A DNA stretch of 64,000 nucleotides, taken from CAWIMX01 sp963837345. Its GTDB lineage: Bacteria > Acidobacteriota > Vicinamibacteria > Vicinamibacterales > CAVVIG01. The notes below the pieces were generated by a model. The model saw only the letters and a list, made by a program, of their open reading frames with translations, had not been told where the DNA came from and ran no database searches. Both the position numbers and the translations under genes were made by a program. Of the stretch, positions 1 through 8,843 are shown piece by piece. Position 1 is the stretch's first letter. The number at the start of each line of letters is the position of its first letter. The stretch lies in contig CAWIMX010000001.1 in NCBI GenBank assembly GCA_963837345.1, positions 124,001-188,000 on the forward strand. Reading direction: 5' to 3'.

Positions 1-866
1 GCCAGCTGCAGGGCGACGGCGTGCAGGGCAACGCCTTCTTCACCTTCCTGAACTACTGGAGTATCGGCACCAATCTGTCGTGGCGGCGGCGCGTCGAGGA
101 CGATCGGCTCACGCGCGGCGGGCCGACGGCCGCGCAGCCGGCCAGCCATTCCTGGAACCTGAATGGCAGCACGGACCGGCGCCGCTTCGTGTCGCTCGAG
201 TTCTTCCTCAACCGCAACGGGACGGCGGCCGGCGGCTGGAGCCGCAATGCCGGCGTCACGGTGAATCTCAGGCCGTCGCCGATGCTGTCGATCTCGACCG
301 GGCCGCAGCTGAACCGATCGAGCACGATTGCGCAGTATGTCCAGACGGTCGACGATCCGACGGCCACGGCGACCTATGGCGAGCGCGACGTGTTCGGGCT
401 GCTGACGCAGACGCAGCTCAGCATGACGAGCCGCGTGAACGTCATTCTGTCGCCGCAGGTGTCCCTGCAGGTCTTCGTCCAGCCGCTTCTCGCGGCGGGC
501 GACTACTCGAATTTCAAGGAGCTCGCCGCGCCGCGCACCTACGACTTCCACGAATACGGCACGACGGGCGGTTCGATCACCTACGATGCCGACGCCGCCA
601 GCTACACCGCCGATCCGGACGCGTCGGGGCCGGCGCCGCCCTTCACGTTCGACAACCCGGACTTCAACTTCAAGTCGCTGCGCGTGAACGCGGTCTTCCG
701 GTGGGAGCTGAGACCGGGCTCCACGTTCTACGCCGTCTGGACGCGCCAGCAGCAGGACCTCTCGAATCCCGGCGACTTCGCCCTGGGGCGCGACACGAGC
801 GCGCTCTTCCGTGCCCCCGGCGACGACGTGGTGCTGGTGAAGTTCGCGTACTGGATCGGGCGGTGA
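1..866 (+). CDS. C-terminal part of a DUF5916-like outer-membrane protein (5' truncated)
   Basis: The frame is open from base 3 to a TGA at 864-866, so about 287 residues are visible and the start lies before the window. The sequence alternates polar and hydrophobic/aromatic residues in short strands (for example FFTFLNYWS and NAVFRWELRPGSTFYAVW), as in an outer-membrane beta barrel, and ends with a strand rich in aromatics (VVLVKFAYWIGR). It resembles the C-terminal half of DUF5916 proteins, in which a secreted carbohydrate-binding-like N-terminus precedes a barrel; these are common in Acidobacteriota and Bacteroidota. The barrel reading is fairly safe, the family name is recall without a search. 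It is followed by about 180 bases of non-coding DNA before the sigma-54 activator. Confidence 0.65.
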   Translation, partial: QLQGDGVQGNAFFTFLNYWSIGTNLSWRRRVEDDRLTRGGPTAAQPASHSWNLNGSTDRRRFVSLEFFLNRNGTAAGGWSRNAGVTVNLRPSPMLSISTGPQLNRSSTIAQYVQTVDDPTATATYGERDVFGLLTQTQLSMTSRVNVILSPQVSLQVFVQPLLAAGDYSNFKELAAPRTYDFHEYGTTGGSITYDADAASYTADPDASGPAPPFTFDNPDFNFKSLRVNAVFRWELRPGSTFYAVWTRQQQDLSNPGDFALGRDTSALFRAPGDDVVLVKFAYWIGR

Positions 867-1018
867 CCCGCGCCGCCGCGCCCGCGGGTCGAACGCACGC
901 AGACGACAATTTCGTAGCCAGTTTCAGCCGTCCACACAAGAGTGTCTGATCGCAGACCGCGCCATGCCGTGGCGCAGACGATTTCCCGAGGATTTCGGGC
1001 ATCGACGGGCCGGCCTGC

Positions 1019-1034
1019 TGGAATCCGGTTTGCT
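1019..1034 (+). promoter_or_regulatory. candidate sigma-54 (-24/-12) promoter of the activator gene
   Basis: TGG at 1019-1021, eight bases, then TTGCT at 1030-1034 matches the -24/-12 spacing of TGGCACG-N4-TTGCW, although the bases after GG do not match. The predicted start of transcription is about 1045, so the mRNA would begin at the ATG at 1046. No Shine-Dalgarno sequence precedes that ATG, which fits a leaderless transcript. One site of this quality could occur by chance; the support comes from similar sites elsewhere in the window. Confidence 0.4.
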
Positions 1035-1045
1035 AGACGGCAGAC

Positions 1046-2614
<1,569 letters not shown>

Positions 2615-2747
2615 CGCGGCGACATTTCCGTCGTGCGGTCGCGTGATTCCCAACACGGCTGTCGGACTTTGTGCATCCCCAGGCCTGACAACCCGACGGC
2701 TTCCTGCAGAACCTTCGGGATTACGCCCGGCCGTTCGCCGCAGTCGT

Positions 2748-2763
2748 TGGCCCCACTCTTGCT
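2748..2763 (+). promoter_or_regulatory. candidate sigma-54 promoter of the 118-residue secreted protein
   Basis: TGGCCCC-ACTC-TTGCT at 2748-2763 matches TGGCACG-N4-TTGCW at TGGC, the next C, and all of TTGCT. The predicted start is about 2774, which leaves the GGAGG at 2776-2780 and the ATG at 2788 in a 14-base leader. The site lies directly downstream of the sigma-54 activator gene. Confidence 0.6.
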
Positions 2764-2787
2764 CCCACGGGCATCGGAGGAGTCTTG

Positions 2788-3144
2788 ATGAGACGTGCGT
2801 TGTTGGTTGCCGCCCTGCTGATCGTTCCACCGTCGGCCGGCGCGAATGGCCGGCTGGCGTTGCGAGTCACGCCCAATGTCGCGTTTGCCCCAGCCACCGT
2901 CCGGGTCCTCGCCACCGTTGCCGCCGACCAGGAGAACCGGGCCATCGAAGTCGTGGCCGAGTCCGACACGTTCTACCGCAGCAGCCAGGTTCCGCTCGAC
3001 GGCGACGAGGCGCCGCGGGCGAACCTGTTTCAGTTCCGCGGCTTGCCGCCCGGGCGCTATCAAGTGACGGCGACCCTCATCGACGCCGACGGCCGCCACA
3101 TCGTCGCGTCGCAGCCGCTGCGGGTCGTGGCGCCACAGTCCTGA
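2788..3144 (+). CDS. small secreted protein, unknown function
   Basis: 118 residues beginning at ATG 2788 behind GGAGG (2776-2780). The in-frame TTG just upstream at 2785 is a less likely start. A signal peptide is clear (MRRALLVAALLIVPPSAGA). The mature part of about 98 residues looks like a single beta-sandwich: it mentions no catalytic motif, and contains FQFRGLPPGRYQVTATLID, the type of strand-turn seen in carboxypeptidase-regulatory-like or Ig-like domains. I do not recognise a family. The gene follows the sigma-54 activator by 173 bases and has its own candidate sigma-54 promoter, so it is a likely target of that activator. Confidence 0.7.
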   Translation: MRRALLVAALLIVPPSAGANGRLALRVTPNVAFAPATVRVLATVAADQENRAIEVVAESDTFYRSSQVPLDGDEAPRANLFQFRGLPPGRYQVTATLIDADGRHIVASQPLRVVAPQS

Positions 3145-3169
3145 GCGGCGCCGGATCGGGTTCGATACC

Positions 3170-3204
3170 TTGACCTTCGACATGTTCCCGGTGTATATGT
3201 CGAA
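3170..3204 (+). promoter_or_regulatory. promoter overlapped by a palindromic PadR operator
   Basis: A perfect 8-base inverted repeat, TTCGACAT at 3176-3183 and ATGTCGAA at 3197-3204, has half-site centres 21 bases (two helical turns) apart. It overlaps a promoter with -35 TTGACC (3170-3175), an 18-base spacer and -10 TATATG (3194-3199). A repressor bound here would cover the promoter. The gene downstream encodes a PadR protein, and PadR repressors usually bind such palindromes in their own promoters. Confidence 0.7.
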
Positions 3205-3216
3205 GCCGGAGGTGTC

Positions 3217-3552
3217 ATGCCGCTCCCCGTTCCCGATCTGCCCCAGGGCACACTCGACCTGCTCCTCCTCAAGGTCCTCGCGCGGGAGCCGCTGCACGGG
3301 TACGCCGTCGCGCAGCGGCTGCAGCAGATCTCGCGCGATGCCGTTCAGGTGCAGCAGGGATCGCTCTATCCGGCGCTCCACCGCCTGGAGCGACGCCGCC
3401 TGCTGGCCGCCGAGTGGCGGACGTCGGATACCGGCCGCGACGCGAAGTTCTACCGGCTGACGCGCAAGGGCCGCACCGCGCTCGAGCGCGAGATCGAGAG
3501 CTGGCGCCGGCTCACCGATGCCGTCGGCCTGATCCTGCAGTCGGCGGAGTAG
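3217..3552 (+). CDS. PadR family transcriptional repressor (acidobacterial ADOP-linked type)
   Basis: 111 residues, almost all one PadR winged-helix domain: LPQGTLDLLLLKVLAREPLH, the HGYAVAQRLQQIS recognition region, QQGSLYPALHRLERR and a wing, then a short C-terminal helix. PadR proteins are homodimeric repressors released by small molecules. The ATG at 3217 follows GGAGG (3208-3212) by only four bases. The stop is four bases before the next gene, a duplicated permease; this PadR/permease pairing is typical of Acidobacteriota. A palindrome over the promoter implies autoregulation and control of the permease in one operon. Confidence 0.93.
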   Translation: MPLPVPDLPQGTLDLLLLKVLAREPLHGYAVAQRLQQISRDAVQVQQGSLYPALHRLERRRLLAAEWRTSDTGRDAKFYRLTRKGRTALEREIESWRRLTDAVGLILQSAE

Positions 3553-3556
3553 GCCC

Positions 3557-6226
3557 ATGCGCTGGCATCCCTTCGCCTCGCGCGCGCGGCAGGAGCAGCT
3601 ACTCGACGCGGAGATTCGTGAGCACGTCGAACGCCTCGTGGACGGCTACCTCGCCGCCGGCATGGACCCGGCCGAAGCCCGTCGCCGGGCGGCGCTGGAC
3701 TTCGGCGGGGTCGATCAGGCCAAAGACGCCGTCCGCGAGGAACGCCGATTCGCCGTCTGGGACGTGCTCCAGCGGGATCTGCGGCTCGCGCTGCGCGGCT
3801 GGCGACGAAACCCCGCCTTCACCGTCGCCGTGCTCCTCACGCTCGCCCTCGGCATCGGCGCCAACACGGCCATCTTCAGCATCGTCGACGGCGTGCTGCT
3901 GCGCCCCGCGCCGCTGGCCGACATGGGCCGGCTCGCCGTGGTCTGGGAGACCGATCGATCGAGCCAGACCACGCGGGAGCCCGGCTCGGTGCCCGACTAT
4001 CTCGACTATCGGGACCGCGCGCGCACGCTCGACGGTCTCACGGCGTTCATTCCCCTCGAAGTGAACCTGACGCCCTTGACGGGCGACTCCGAGCGACGGG
4101 CCGGCCTGCGCATCGCCCACGACCTCCTGCCGATGATCGGCGTGCGCCCGATCCTCGGCCGGTCGTTCGCCCCCGACGACGATGTGCCGGGCGGACCGCG
4201 TATCGTGTTGATCAGCGCCGGCCTCTGGCACTCGACGTTCGCCGCCGACCCCGCGATCATCGGACGCGACGTGCGCATCGACGATGCGCCCTACACGGTC
4301 GTCGGCGTCGTGCCCGACGCGGCGGGGTTCGGCGTGCTCCAGGTGCTGTCGGCCGCAGCCTACTCGCGGTCGTTCGCCGACCACGGCGAGCGCACGCCGG
4401 TGGACGTCTGGCTGCCCCTCCGCCCGGATCCCGAGGCGCTGCCGCGTGAGACGCACCCCATCTTCATGCTGGGCCGGCTGTCGGCCGGCGCCTCGATCGA
4501 CGCCGCCCAGGACGAGCTGGCGGGCATCGCGTCGGACCTCGAGCGCGCCTATCCCGAGAACGCCGACCGCGGCATCCATGTCGAGGCCCTCGACGCCGTC
4601 GTGCTGGGTCCGGTGCGGCCGACTCTGCTCGTCCTGCTCTCGGCCGTCGCGCTCGTGCTCCTCGTGGCGTCGGCGAACGTCGCCAATCTGCTGCTCGCCC
4701 GGGGTGCCAGTCGCCGGCAGGAAGTGGCGGTGAGGACCGCGCTCGGCGCGGGCCGGCGGCGTCTGCTGGCGCAATTCGTGGTCGAAACGATGCTCCTGGC
4801 TCTGGCGGGCGCCGGCCTCGGCCTCGGTCTGGCCTCGGTGGCGCTCCGCGCGCTGATCGCGATCGCGCCTCCGGACATCCCTCGCCTGGCCACGGTGGGA
4901 CTGGATCTGCGAGTGCTCGGGGTCACCCTCCTGGTGACGCTCGCCCTGGGCCTCGCGTTTGGCGTGATCCCCGCGGTGCAGGCCAGGCGGGTGCCGCTCC
5001 AGGAAGCGCTTCACGCCGCTGGAGCCCGCCTGACGGGCGGGCCGTCGCGCCGCCGAGCACGCGCGAGCCTCGTCGTGGCGGAGCTGGCGTTGGCGGTCAT
5101 GCTGGTCGCGGGCGCCGGGCTTCTGATTCGCAGCTTCTGGAACCTGGTGAATGTCGATCCCGGTTTCACGACGAGCGGTGTGTTGAAGGCGGAATATCAG
5201 CTGCCGTCCGCGCGCTATCCGGTGGACCGCCGCGGCTGGCCGACCTCGCCGGCCGAGCGCGCCTTCACGGAGACGCTCCTCGCCCGCGTGGGCGCGCTCC
5301 CGGGCGTGACCTCGACGGCGGTGGCGGCCAACCACCCGCTCGACCCCGGATTCACGAATTCCTTCTATGTGGTCGGCCGTCAGGCCGAGGCGAGAAACTG
5401 GCCGGAAATTTCGATGCGCATCGTCACGCCCTCGTATTTCGCGACCATGGGGATCGCGATCACACGGGGCCGGAATTTCGCCGACCGCGATACGTCGCCG
5501 GTGTGCCTCGTGAACGAGGCCGCGGTGCGGCAGTTCTTCGCCGGTCGGGATCCCATGCCGGGCGAGCTGCGGTTCTGGGGCGTGAACTGGTCGATCCTGG
5601 GCGTCGTCGGCGACGAGAAGTTCCAGGGCCTGAGCGGCGCCGATCCGCCGGCTGTATACGTGCCACGGGTGATGGTGCCGACCGGGAGCGGCGCGCTGCT
5701 CGTCCGCACCGCGGGCGACGCCGCGGCGCTCGCCGGGCCGGTGCGGGCTGTCGTCCGCGACATCGATCCCGAGCTCGCGATCTTCGGGCTGGAGCCGCTC
5801 GATCGAACGCTGAGGCGATCGATGTCGGAGCGGCGGTTCGCCATGACGCTGGTCACGCTGTTCGGCGGCCTCGCGCTCCTCCTGGCGGCTATTGGCGTCC
5901 ACGGGGTGCTGAGCTACGACGTGGCCGAGCGGCGGCGCGAGATCGGGATCCGGCTCGCGCTGGGCGCGCAGCCGGGCAGCATCCTGCGGCTGGTGGTCGG
6001 CCAGGGCCTCGCGCTGGCCGGCGTGGCGCTTCTCGCAGGCCTGGCCGGCGCCTTCGCGCTGACGCGGTTCCTCTCGACGCTTCTGTTCGGTGTCGGGCCG
6101 CGCGATCCGGTCACCCTGACGGTGGCGGCGGGCGTGCTCACGCTGGTCGCGCTGGCAGCGACCGCGTGGCCGGCCTGGCGGGCCGTGCGGGTCGATCCGG
6201 TGGGCGCGCTCAAGACGGGCGAGTAG
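3557..6226 (+). CDS. ADOP family ABC transporter permease (MacB/FtsX-like, duplicated)
   Basis: 889 residues. Residues 1-80 form the short soluble helical prefix of this family (DAEIREHVERLVDGYLAAGM). Next comes a transmembrane helix with LALGIGANTAIFSIVDGVLLRP, a MacB-type periplasmic domain, a three-helix FtsX block (about 360-450), a second transmembrane helix and periplasmic domain (about 500-730), and a second FtsX block at the C-terminus (EIGIRLALGAQPGSILRLVV). These are the two halves that define acidobacterial duplicated orphan permeases, which lie without a matching ATPase. By analogy with MacB they may move lipids, peptides or drugs across the envelope; the substrate is unknown. It is translated four bases after the PadR gene and probably repressed by it. 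Confidence 0.92.
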   Translation: MRWHPFASRARQEQLLDAEIREHVERLVDGYLAAGMDPAEARRRAALDFGGVDQAKDAVREERRFAVWDVLQRDLRLALRGWRRNPAFTVAVLLTLALGIGANTAIFSIVDGVLLRPAPLADMGRLAVVWETDRSSQTTREPGSVPDYLDYRDRARTLDGLTAFIPLEVNLTPLTGDSERRAGLRIAHDLLPMIGVRPILGRSFAPDDDVPGGPRIVLISAGLWHSTFAADPAIIGRDVRIDDAPYTVVGVVPDAAGFGVLQVLSAAAYSRSFADHGERTPVDVWLPLRPDPEALPRETHPIFMLGRLSAGASIDAAQDELAGIASDLERAYPENADRGIHVEALDAVVLGPVRPTLLVLLSAVALVLLVASANVANLLLARGASRRQEVAVRTALGAGRRRLLAQFVVETMLLALAGAGLGLGLASVALRALIAIAPPDIPRLATVGLDLRVLGVTLLVTLALGLAFGVIPAVQARRVPLQEALHAAGARLTGGPSRRRARASLVVAELALAVMLVAGAGLLIRSFWNLVNVDPGFTTSGVLKAEYQLPSARYPVDRRGWPTSPAERAFTETLLARVGALPGVTSTAVAANHPLDPGFTNSFYVVGRQAEARNWPEISMRIVTPSYFATMGIAITRGRNFADRDTSPVCLVNEAAVRQFFAGRDPMPGELRFWGVNWSILGVVGDEKFQGLSGADPPAVYVPRVMVPTGSGALLVRTAGDAAALAGPVRAVVRDIDPELAIFGLEPLDRTLRRSMSERRFAMTLVTLFGGLALLLAAIGVHGVLSYDVAERRREIGIRLALGAQPGSILRLVVGQGLALAGVALLAGLAGAFALTRFLSTLLFGVGPRDPVTLTVAAGVLTLVALAATAWPAWRAVRVDPVGALKTGE

Positions 6227-6315
6227 ACGATCCCGCGTCCGCCGCGTCCCAGCCAGCCTCGGCCCCTCGCCCGCTCGCGCGGGTGCGCGAATCGATCGGC
6301 TATGATCGCCGGGGT

Positions 6316-7839
6316 ATGCGCGAGCGGTCACGCGATTCATTGCACCTGCTCGTCAGCGTCGGCGCCGTCGCTGCCGTGACGGTCACCTACGTGACCTGGC
6401 TGCAGGTCTCGAATGCCGCCACGGTGTCGACGACGTTCCTGCTGATCGTGCTCGTCGTCGCGACGATTGCGCGTCTCCGGGTTGCCGTCGCGACGTCGGT
6501 CGTGGCGATGCTGTGCTTCAACTTCTTCTTCCTCCCACCGGTCGGTACCTGGACGATCGCGGACGCCCAGAACTGGGTGGCGCTGTTCGCGTTCCTTGCC
6601 GTCAGCCTGGTGGCGAGCAACCTGTCGGCAGTCGCTCGCACGCGTACACGGGAAGCCGTCGGCCGGCGCGACGAACTCGGACGGTTGTTCGATCTGAGTC
6701 GCGACGTGCTGGTCATGACCGACAGCCGCGAGGCGGTTCTCAGCCTCGCCCGATCCGTCGCCCGGCGGTTCGACCTGGGATTCGTGGCGATTGCGCTGCC
6801 CAGGCAGAGCGACTGGGACCTGTTCGAGGCGGGGCCCGAGTCGATCCGGCTCGACAAAGCGCAGCTCACGAGCGCGTTCGCAGCTGCCAAGGCCTCGCTG
6901 GAATTCGATGCGTACTCCCGGACCTACACCGGCCATCGCACGATGCTCGACGACGGCCGGCCGATCCGGCTCGTTCCCCTGCGTGTCGGCACGAAGCCGA
7001 TCGGCCTCCTGGCCGCGGCAGGCCGGCCCATCGAGCCCGGCACTCTCGACACCTTGGGCGGCGTCGTGGCGATCGCGATCGAGCGCGCCCAGTTCCTCGA
7101 GGAGCGCAAGGCGGCCGACCTGACGCGCCAGAGCGAGGAGCTGAAGACGGCGCTCCTGGCCTCGCTGGAGCACGATCTTCGGACACCGCTCACCGCGATT
7201 CGCGTCGCGGCGAGCAATCTGAAGGCCTCGTGGCTGGGCGAAGCGGATCGGCTCGAGCAGAGCGATCTCATCCTGGCCGAAGTCGAACGCCTGACCCGCC
7301 TGTTCCACAATGTGCTCGAGATGGCGCGCATCGATGCGGGGTCGCTCGCCACGGAGCCACGCTGGACCCACCCATCCGAGATCGTGGCTGCTGCCCGCGA
7401 TCAGGTCGACAAGACCCTTCAGCGGCACACGCTCGAGCTGCGGATCGACCCGGATGTGCCCGTGCGGCTCGACCCGCGGCTGACCGCGGCCGCCGTCGCC
7501 CACCTCCTCGAGAATGCCGCCCAATACGCGCCCGCCGGTTCGACGATCGATTTGACGACACGGCTGTCTGACGAAGGGCTGGTGATTCAGGTTCGCGATC
7601 ACGGCCCCGGCATCGCGCCGGCCGATCTGCCGCACCTCTTCGAACGGTTCTACCGAGGCGCGGCGGCAAAGACTCGAGCGTCTGGCACGGGAATGGGTCT
7701 GTGGATCGCCCGCGGGCTGCTTGCAGCCGAGGGCGGGCGGGTGTGGGCCGAGAACCGGCCGGACGGGGGCTCGGAATTCACGGTCGTCGTGCCGGTCAAG
7801 GCGCGAGAGGCGGAGTCGGCGATGCAGCCGCTCCCGTGA
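6316..7839 (+). CDS. kdpD: KdpD-like sensor histidine kinase, C-terminal half of a split KdpD
   Basis: 507 residues from ATG 6316. Residues about 8-108 form the four-helix DUF4118 membrane domain (ATVSTTFLLIVLVVATIARL, LCFNFFFLPPVGTWTI), followed by a GAF-like region and a kinase core. The core has H-box SLEHDLRTPLTAIRVAASNL with His286, N-box HLLENAAQYAPAG, and G-boxes DHGPGIAP and GTGMGLWIA. This is the region after residue about 390 in full-length KdpD. The N-terminal KdpD/USP sensor domain is missing here and is encoded separately at 13230-14366. The stop overlaps the next start (TGATG), so it is translationally coupled to the KdpE-like gene. A TATGAT box at 6301-6306 close to the ATG could give a nearly leaderless mRNA. 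Confidence 0.88.
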   Translation: MRERSRDSLHLLVSVGAVAAVTVTYVTWLQVSNAATVSTTFLLIVLVVATIARLRVAVATSVVAMLCFNFFFLPPVGTWTIADAQNWVALFAFLAVSLVASNLSAVARTRTREAVGRRDELGRLFDLSRDVLVMTDSREAVLSLARSVARRFDLGFVAIALPRQSDWDLFEAGPESIRLDKAQLTSAFAAAKASLEFDAYSRTYTGHRTMLDDGRPIRLVPLRVGTKPIGLLAAAGRPIEPGTLDTLGGVVAIAIERAQFLEERKAADLTRQSEELKTALLASLEHDLRTPLTAIRVAASNLKASWLGEADRLEQSDLILAEVERLTRLFHNVLEMARIDAGSLATEPRWTHPSEIVAAARDQVDKTLQRHTLELRIDPDVPVRLDPRLTAAAVAHLLENAAQYAPAGSTIDLTTRLSDEGLVIQVRDHGPGIAPADLPHLFERFYRGAAAKTRASGTGMGLWIARGLLAAEGGRVWAENRPDGGSEFTVVVPVKAREAESAMQPLP

Positions 7840-8549
7840 TGCAGCAAGCGCGCATTCTGCTCGTGGACGACGAAGTGGCCATCCAGCGCGCCGTGGAACC
7901 TCTGCTGCGCGCACGCGGCTATGCCGTGGAGGTCGCCGGCTCCGGCGCGGCCGCCCTCAGCGCCATCGCCGCTCGCCCCCCCGATCTGGTGGTGCTCGAT
8001 CTGGGGCTGCCGGATCTGGAAGGCACCGAGGTCTGCCGGCGTGTGCGGGAGCATTCGAAAGTGCCAATCGTGGTGCTCTCTGCGCGCGGATCGGAAGCCG
8101 ACAAGGTGAATGCGCTCGATCTCGGCGCGGACGACTATGTCGCGAAGCCATTTGGGCCCGAGGAGCTTCTGGCGCGCATTCGCGTGGCGCTTCGCCGGGT
8201 CATGACGGACGAAGGCACCGCAGAGACGGGCCAGTTCCACGCGGGCGATCTCACCATCGACTACGACAGGCGCCGCGTGGTGCGAGGAGAGACCGAGATC
8301 CGCCTCACGCCGAAGGAATTCGAGCTCCTGTCTCTCCTGGCGCGCAACCACGACCGCGTCCTGACGCACCGCGCCATCCTGAAGGCCATCTGGGGCACGC
8401 ATTCGGTGGAGCAGCCCGAACACCTCTGGACGCTGGTGGCGCAGCTTCGGAAAAAGATCGAACCCGACCCGGCGCGCCCCCAGTACCTGCTCAGCGAGCC
8501 GTGGGTCGGCTACCGGTTCGCCACGGGCGCGACCGGCTCCGGCGAGTGA
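7839..8549 (+). CDS. kdpE: KdpE-type response regulator
   Basis: 236 residues. The receiver domain (1-118) has the acidic pair DDE at 10-12, phospho-acceptor Asp54 (VVLDLGLPDLEG), the conserved Ser/Thr region and Lys (YVAKPFGPEE). The C-terminal OmpR/PhoB winged helix (140-230) includes LTPKEFELLSLLARN and the wing ending VGYRFATG. The length and the sequence around HSVEQPEHLWTLVAQLRKKIE are typical of KdpE. It should be phosphorylated by the upstream kinase under K+ limitation or osmotic stress and activate kdp. ATG 7839 shares one base with the kinase stop codon. The direct repeats at 8566-8604, right after this gene, are its likely binding sites. Confidence 0.93.
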   Translation: MQQARILLVDDEVAIQRAVEPLLRARGYAVEVAGSGAAALSAIAARPPDLVVLDLGLPDLEGTEVCRRVREHSKVPIVVLSARGSEADKVNALDLGADDYVAKPFGPEELLARIRVALRRVMTDEGTAETGQFHAGDLTIDYDRRRVVRGETEIRLTPKEFELLSLLARNHDRVLTHRAILKAIWGTHSVEQPEHLWTLVAQLRKKIEPDPARPQYLLSEPWVGYRFATGATGSGE

Positions 8550-8565
8550 CTTCCTGGGCCACCCC

Positions 8566-8620
8566 CTCAGGACCTTTTCAGGGACTTCTTGGGCTGCACT
8601 CAGGCAGAGTCCCATATCTT
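8566..8620 (+). promoter_or_regulatory. kdp promoter with four 11-bp-phased KdpE-type boxes
   Basis: Half-sites CTCAGG (8566), TTCAGG (8577), CTTGGG (8588) and CTCAGG (8599) begin exactly 11 bases apart, the spacing expected for tandem OmpR-family dimers. A -10-like TATCTT lies at 8615-8620, 16 bases after the start of the last box, with no good -35, as in activated promoters. Transcription would begin near 8627, giving a leader of about 35 bases before the first small gene. The same four-box layout occurs at 16421-16459. Confidence 0.75.
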
Positions 8621-8661
8621 GGCTGGTAGCGGCGGCCGACCGCCGCGAGAGGAATCCGCCG

Positions 8662-8745
8662 ATGGTGCTGCTCGCAATGATCGGGCTCGGGCTGGCGACG
8701 TTCGCGGCGCTGGCCTGGTTCATCGCGCTGTGCGACCGCGTGTAG
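8662..8745 (+). CDS. 27-residue membrane protein at the head of the kdp operon
   Basis: MVLLAMIGLGLATFAALAW begins a 27-residue peptide that ends FIALCDRV; it is a single transmembrane helix with a short C-terminal basic/acidic tail. GAGAGGAA lies just before the ATG. It sits between the KdpE boxes and kdpF, with ten bases between its stop and the kdpF ATG. From memory, tiny ORFs ending in C-[DE]-R-[LV] precede kdpF in many kdp operons but usually go unannotated. Its function is unknown; a role as an extra small Kdp subunit or assembly factor is only an inference from position. Confidence 0.65.
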   Translation: MVLLAMIGLGLATFAALAWFIALCDRV

Positions 8746-8755
8746 AGGGCGAACG

Positions 8756-8836
8756 ATGACTCTGGTTGCATTGGTCTTGAGCGTCGCCGCATTCGCCTAT
8801 CTCGTGTACGCGATGCTGCGGCCCGAGAAGTTCTGA
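8756..8836 (+). CDS. kdpF: KdpF, small subunit of the K+-transporting ATPase
   Basis: 26 residues, one transmembrane helix, ending YLVYAMLRPEKF, the hallmark C-terminus of KdpF. KdpF sits in the membrane next to KdpA and stabilises the KdpFABC complex. It starts ten bases after the upstream 27-residue gene and ends seven bases before the kdpA ATG, in the normal operon position. It is too short for most gene callers. Confidence 0.88.
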   Translation: MTLVALVLSVAAFAYLVYAMLRPEKF

Positions 8837-8843
8837 GGCCTTC

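Noticed and set aside
5503..6315. Upstream extension of the KdpD-like kinase frame
   Set aside because: The region overlaps the ADOP permease in another frame and has shadow-like composition; the kinase membrane domain begins right after ATG 6316.
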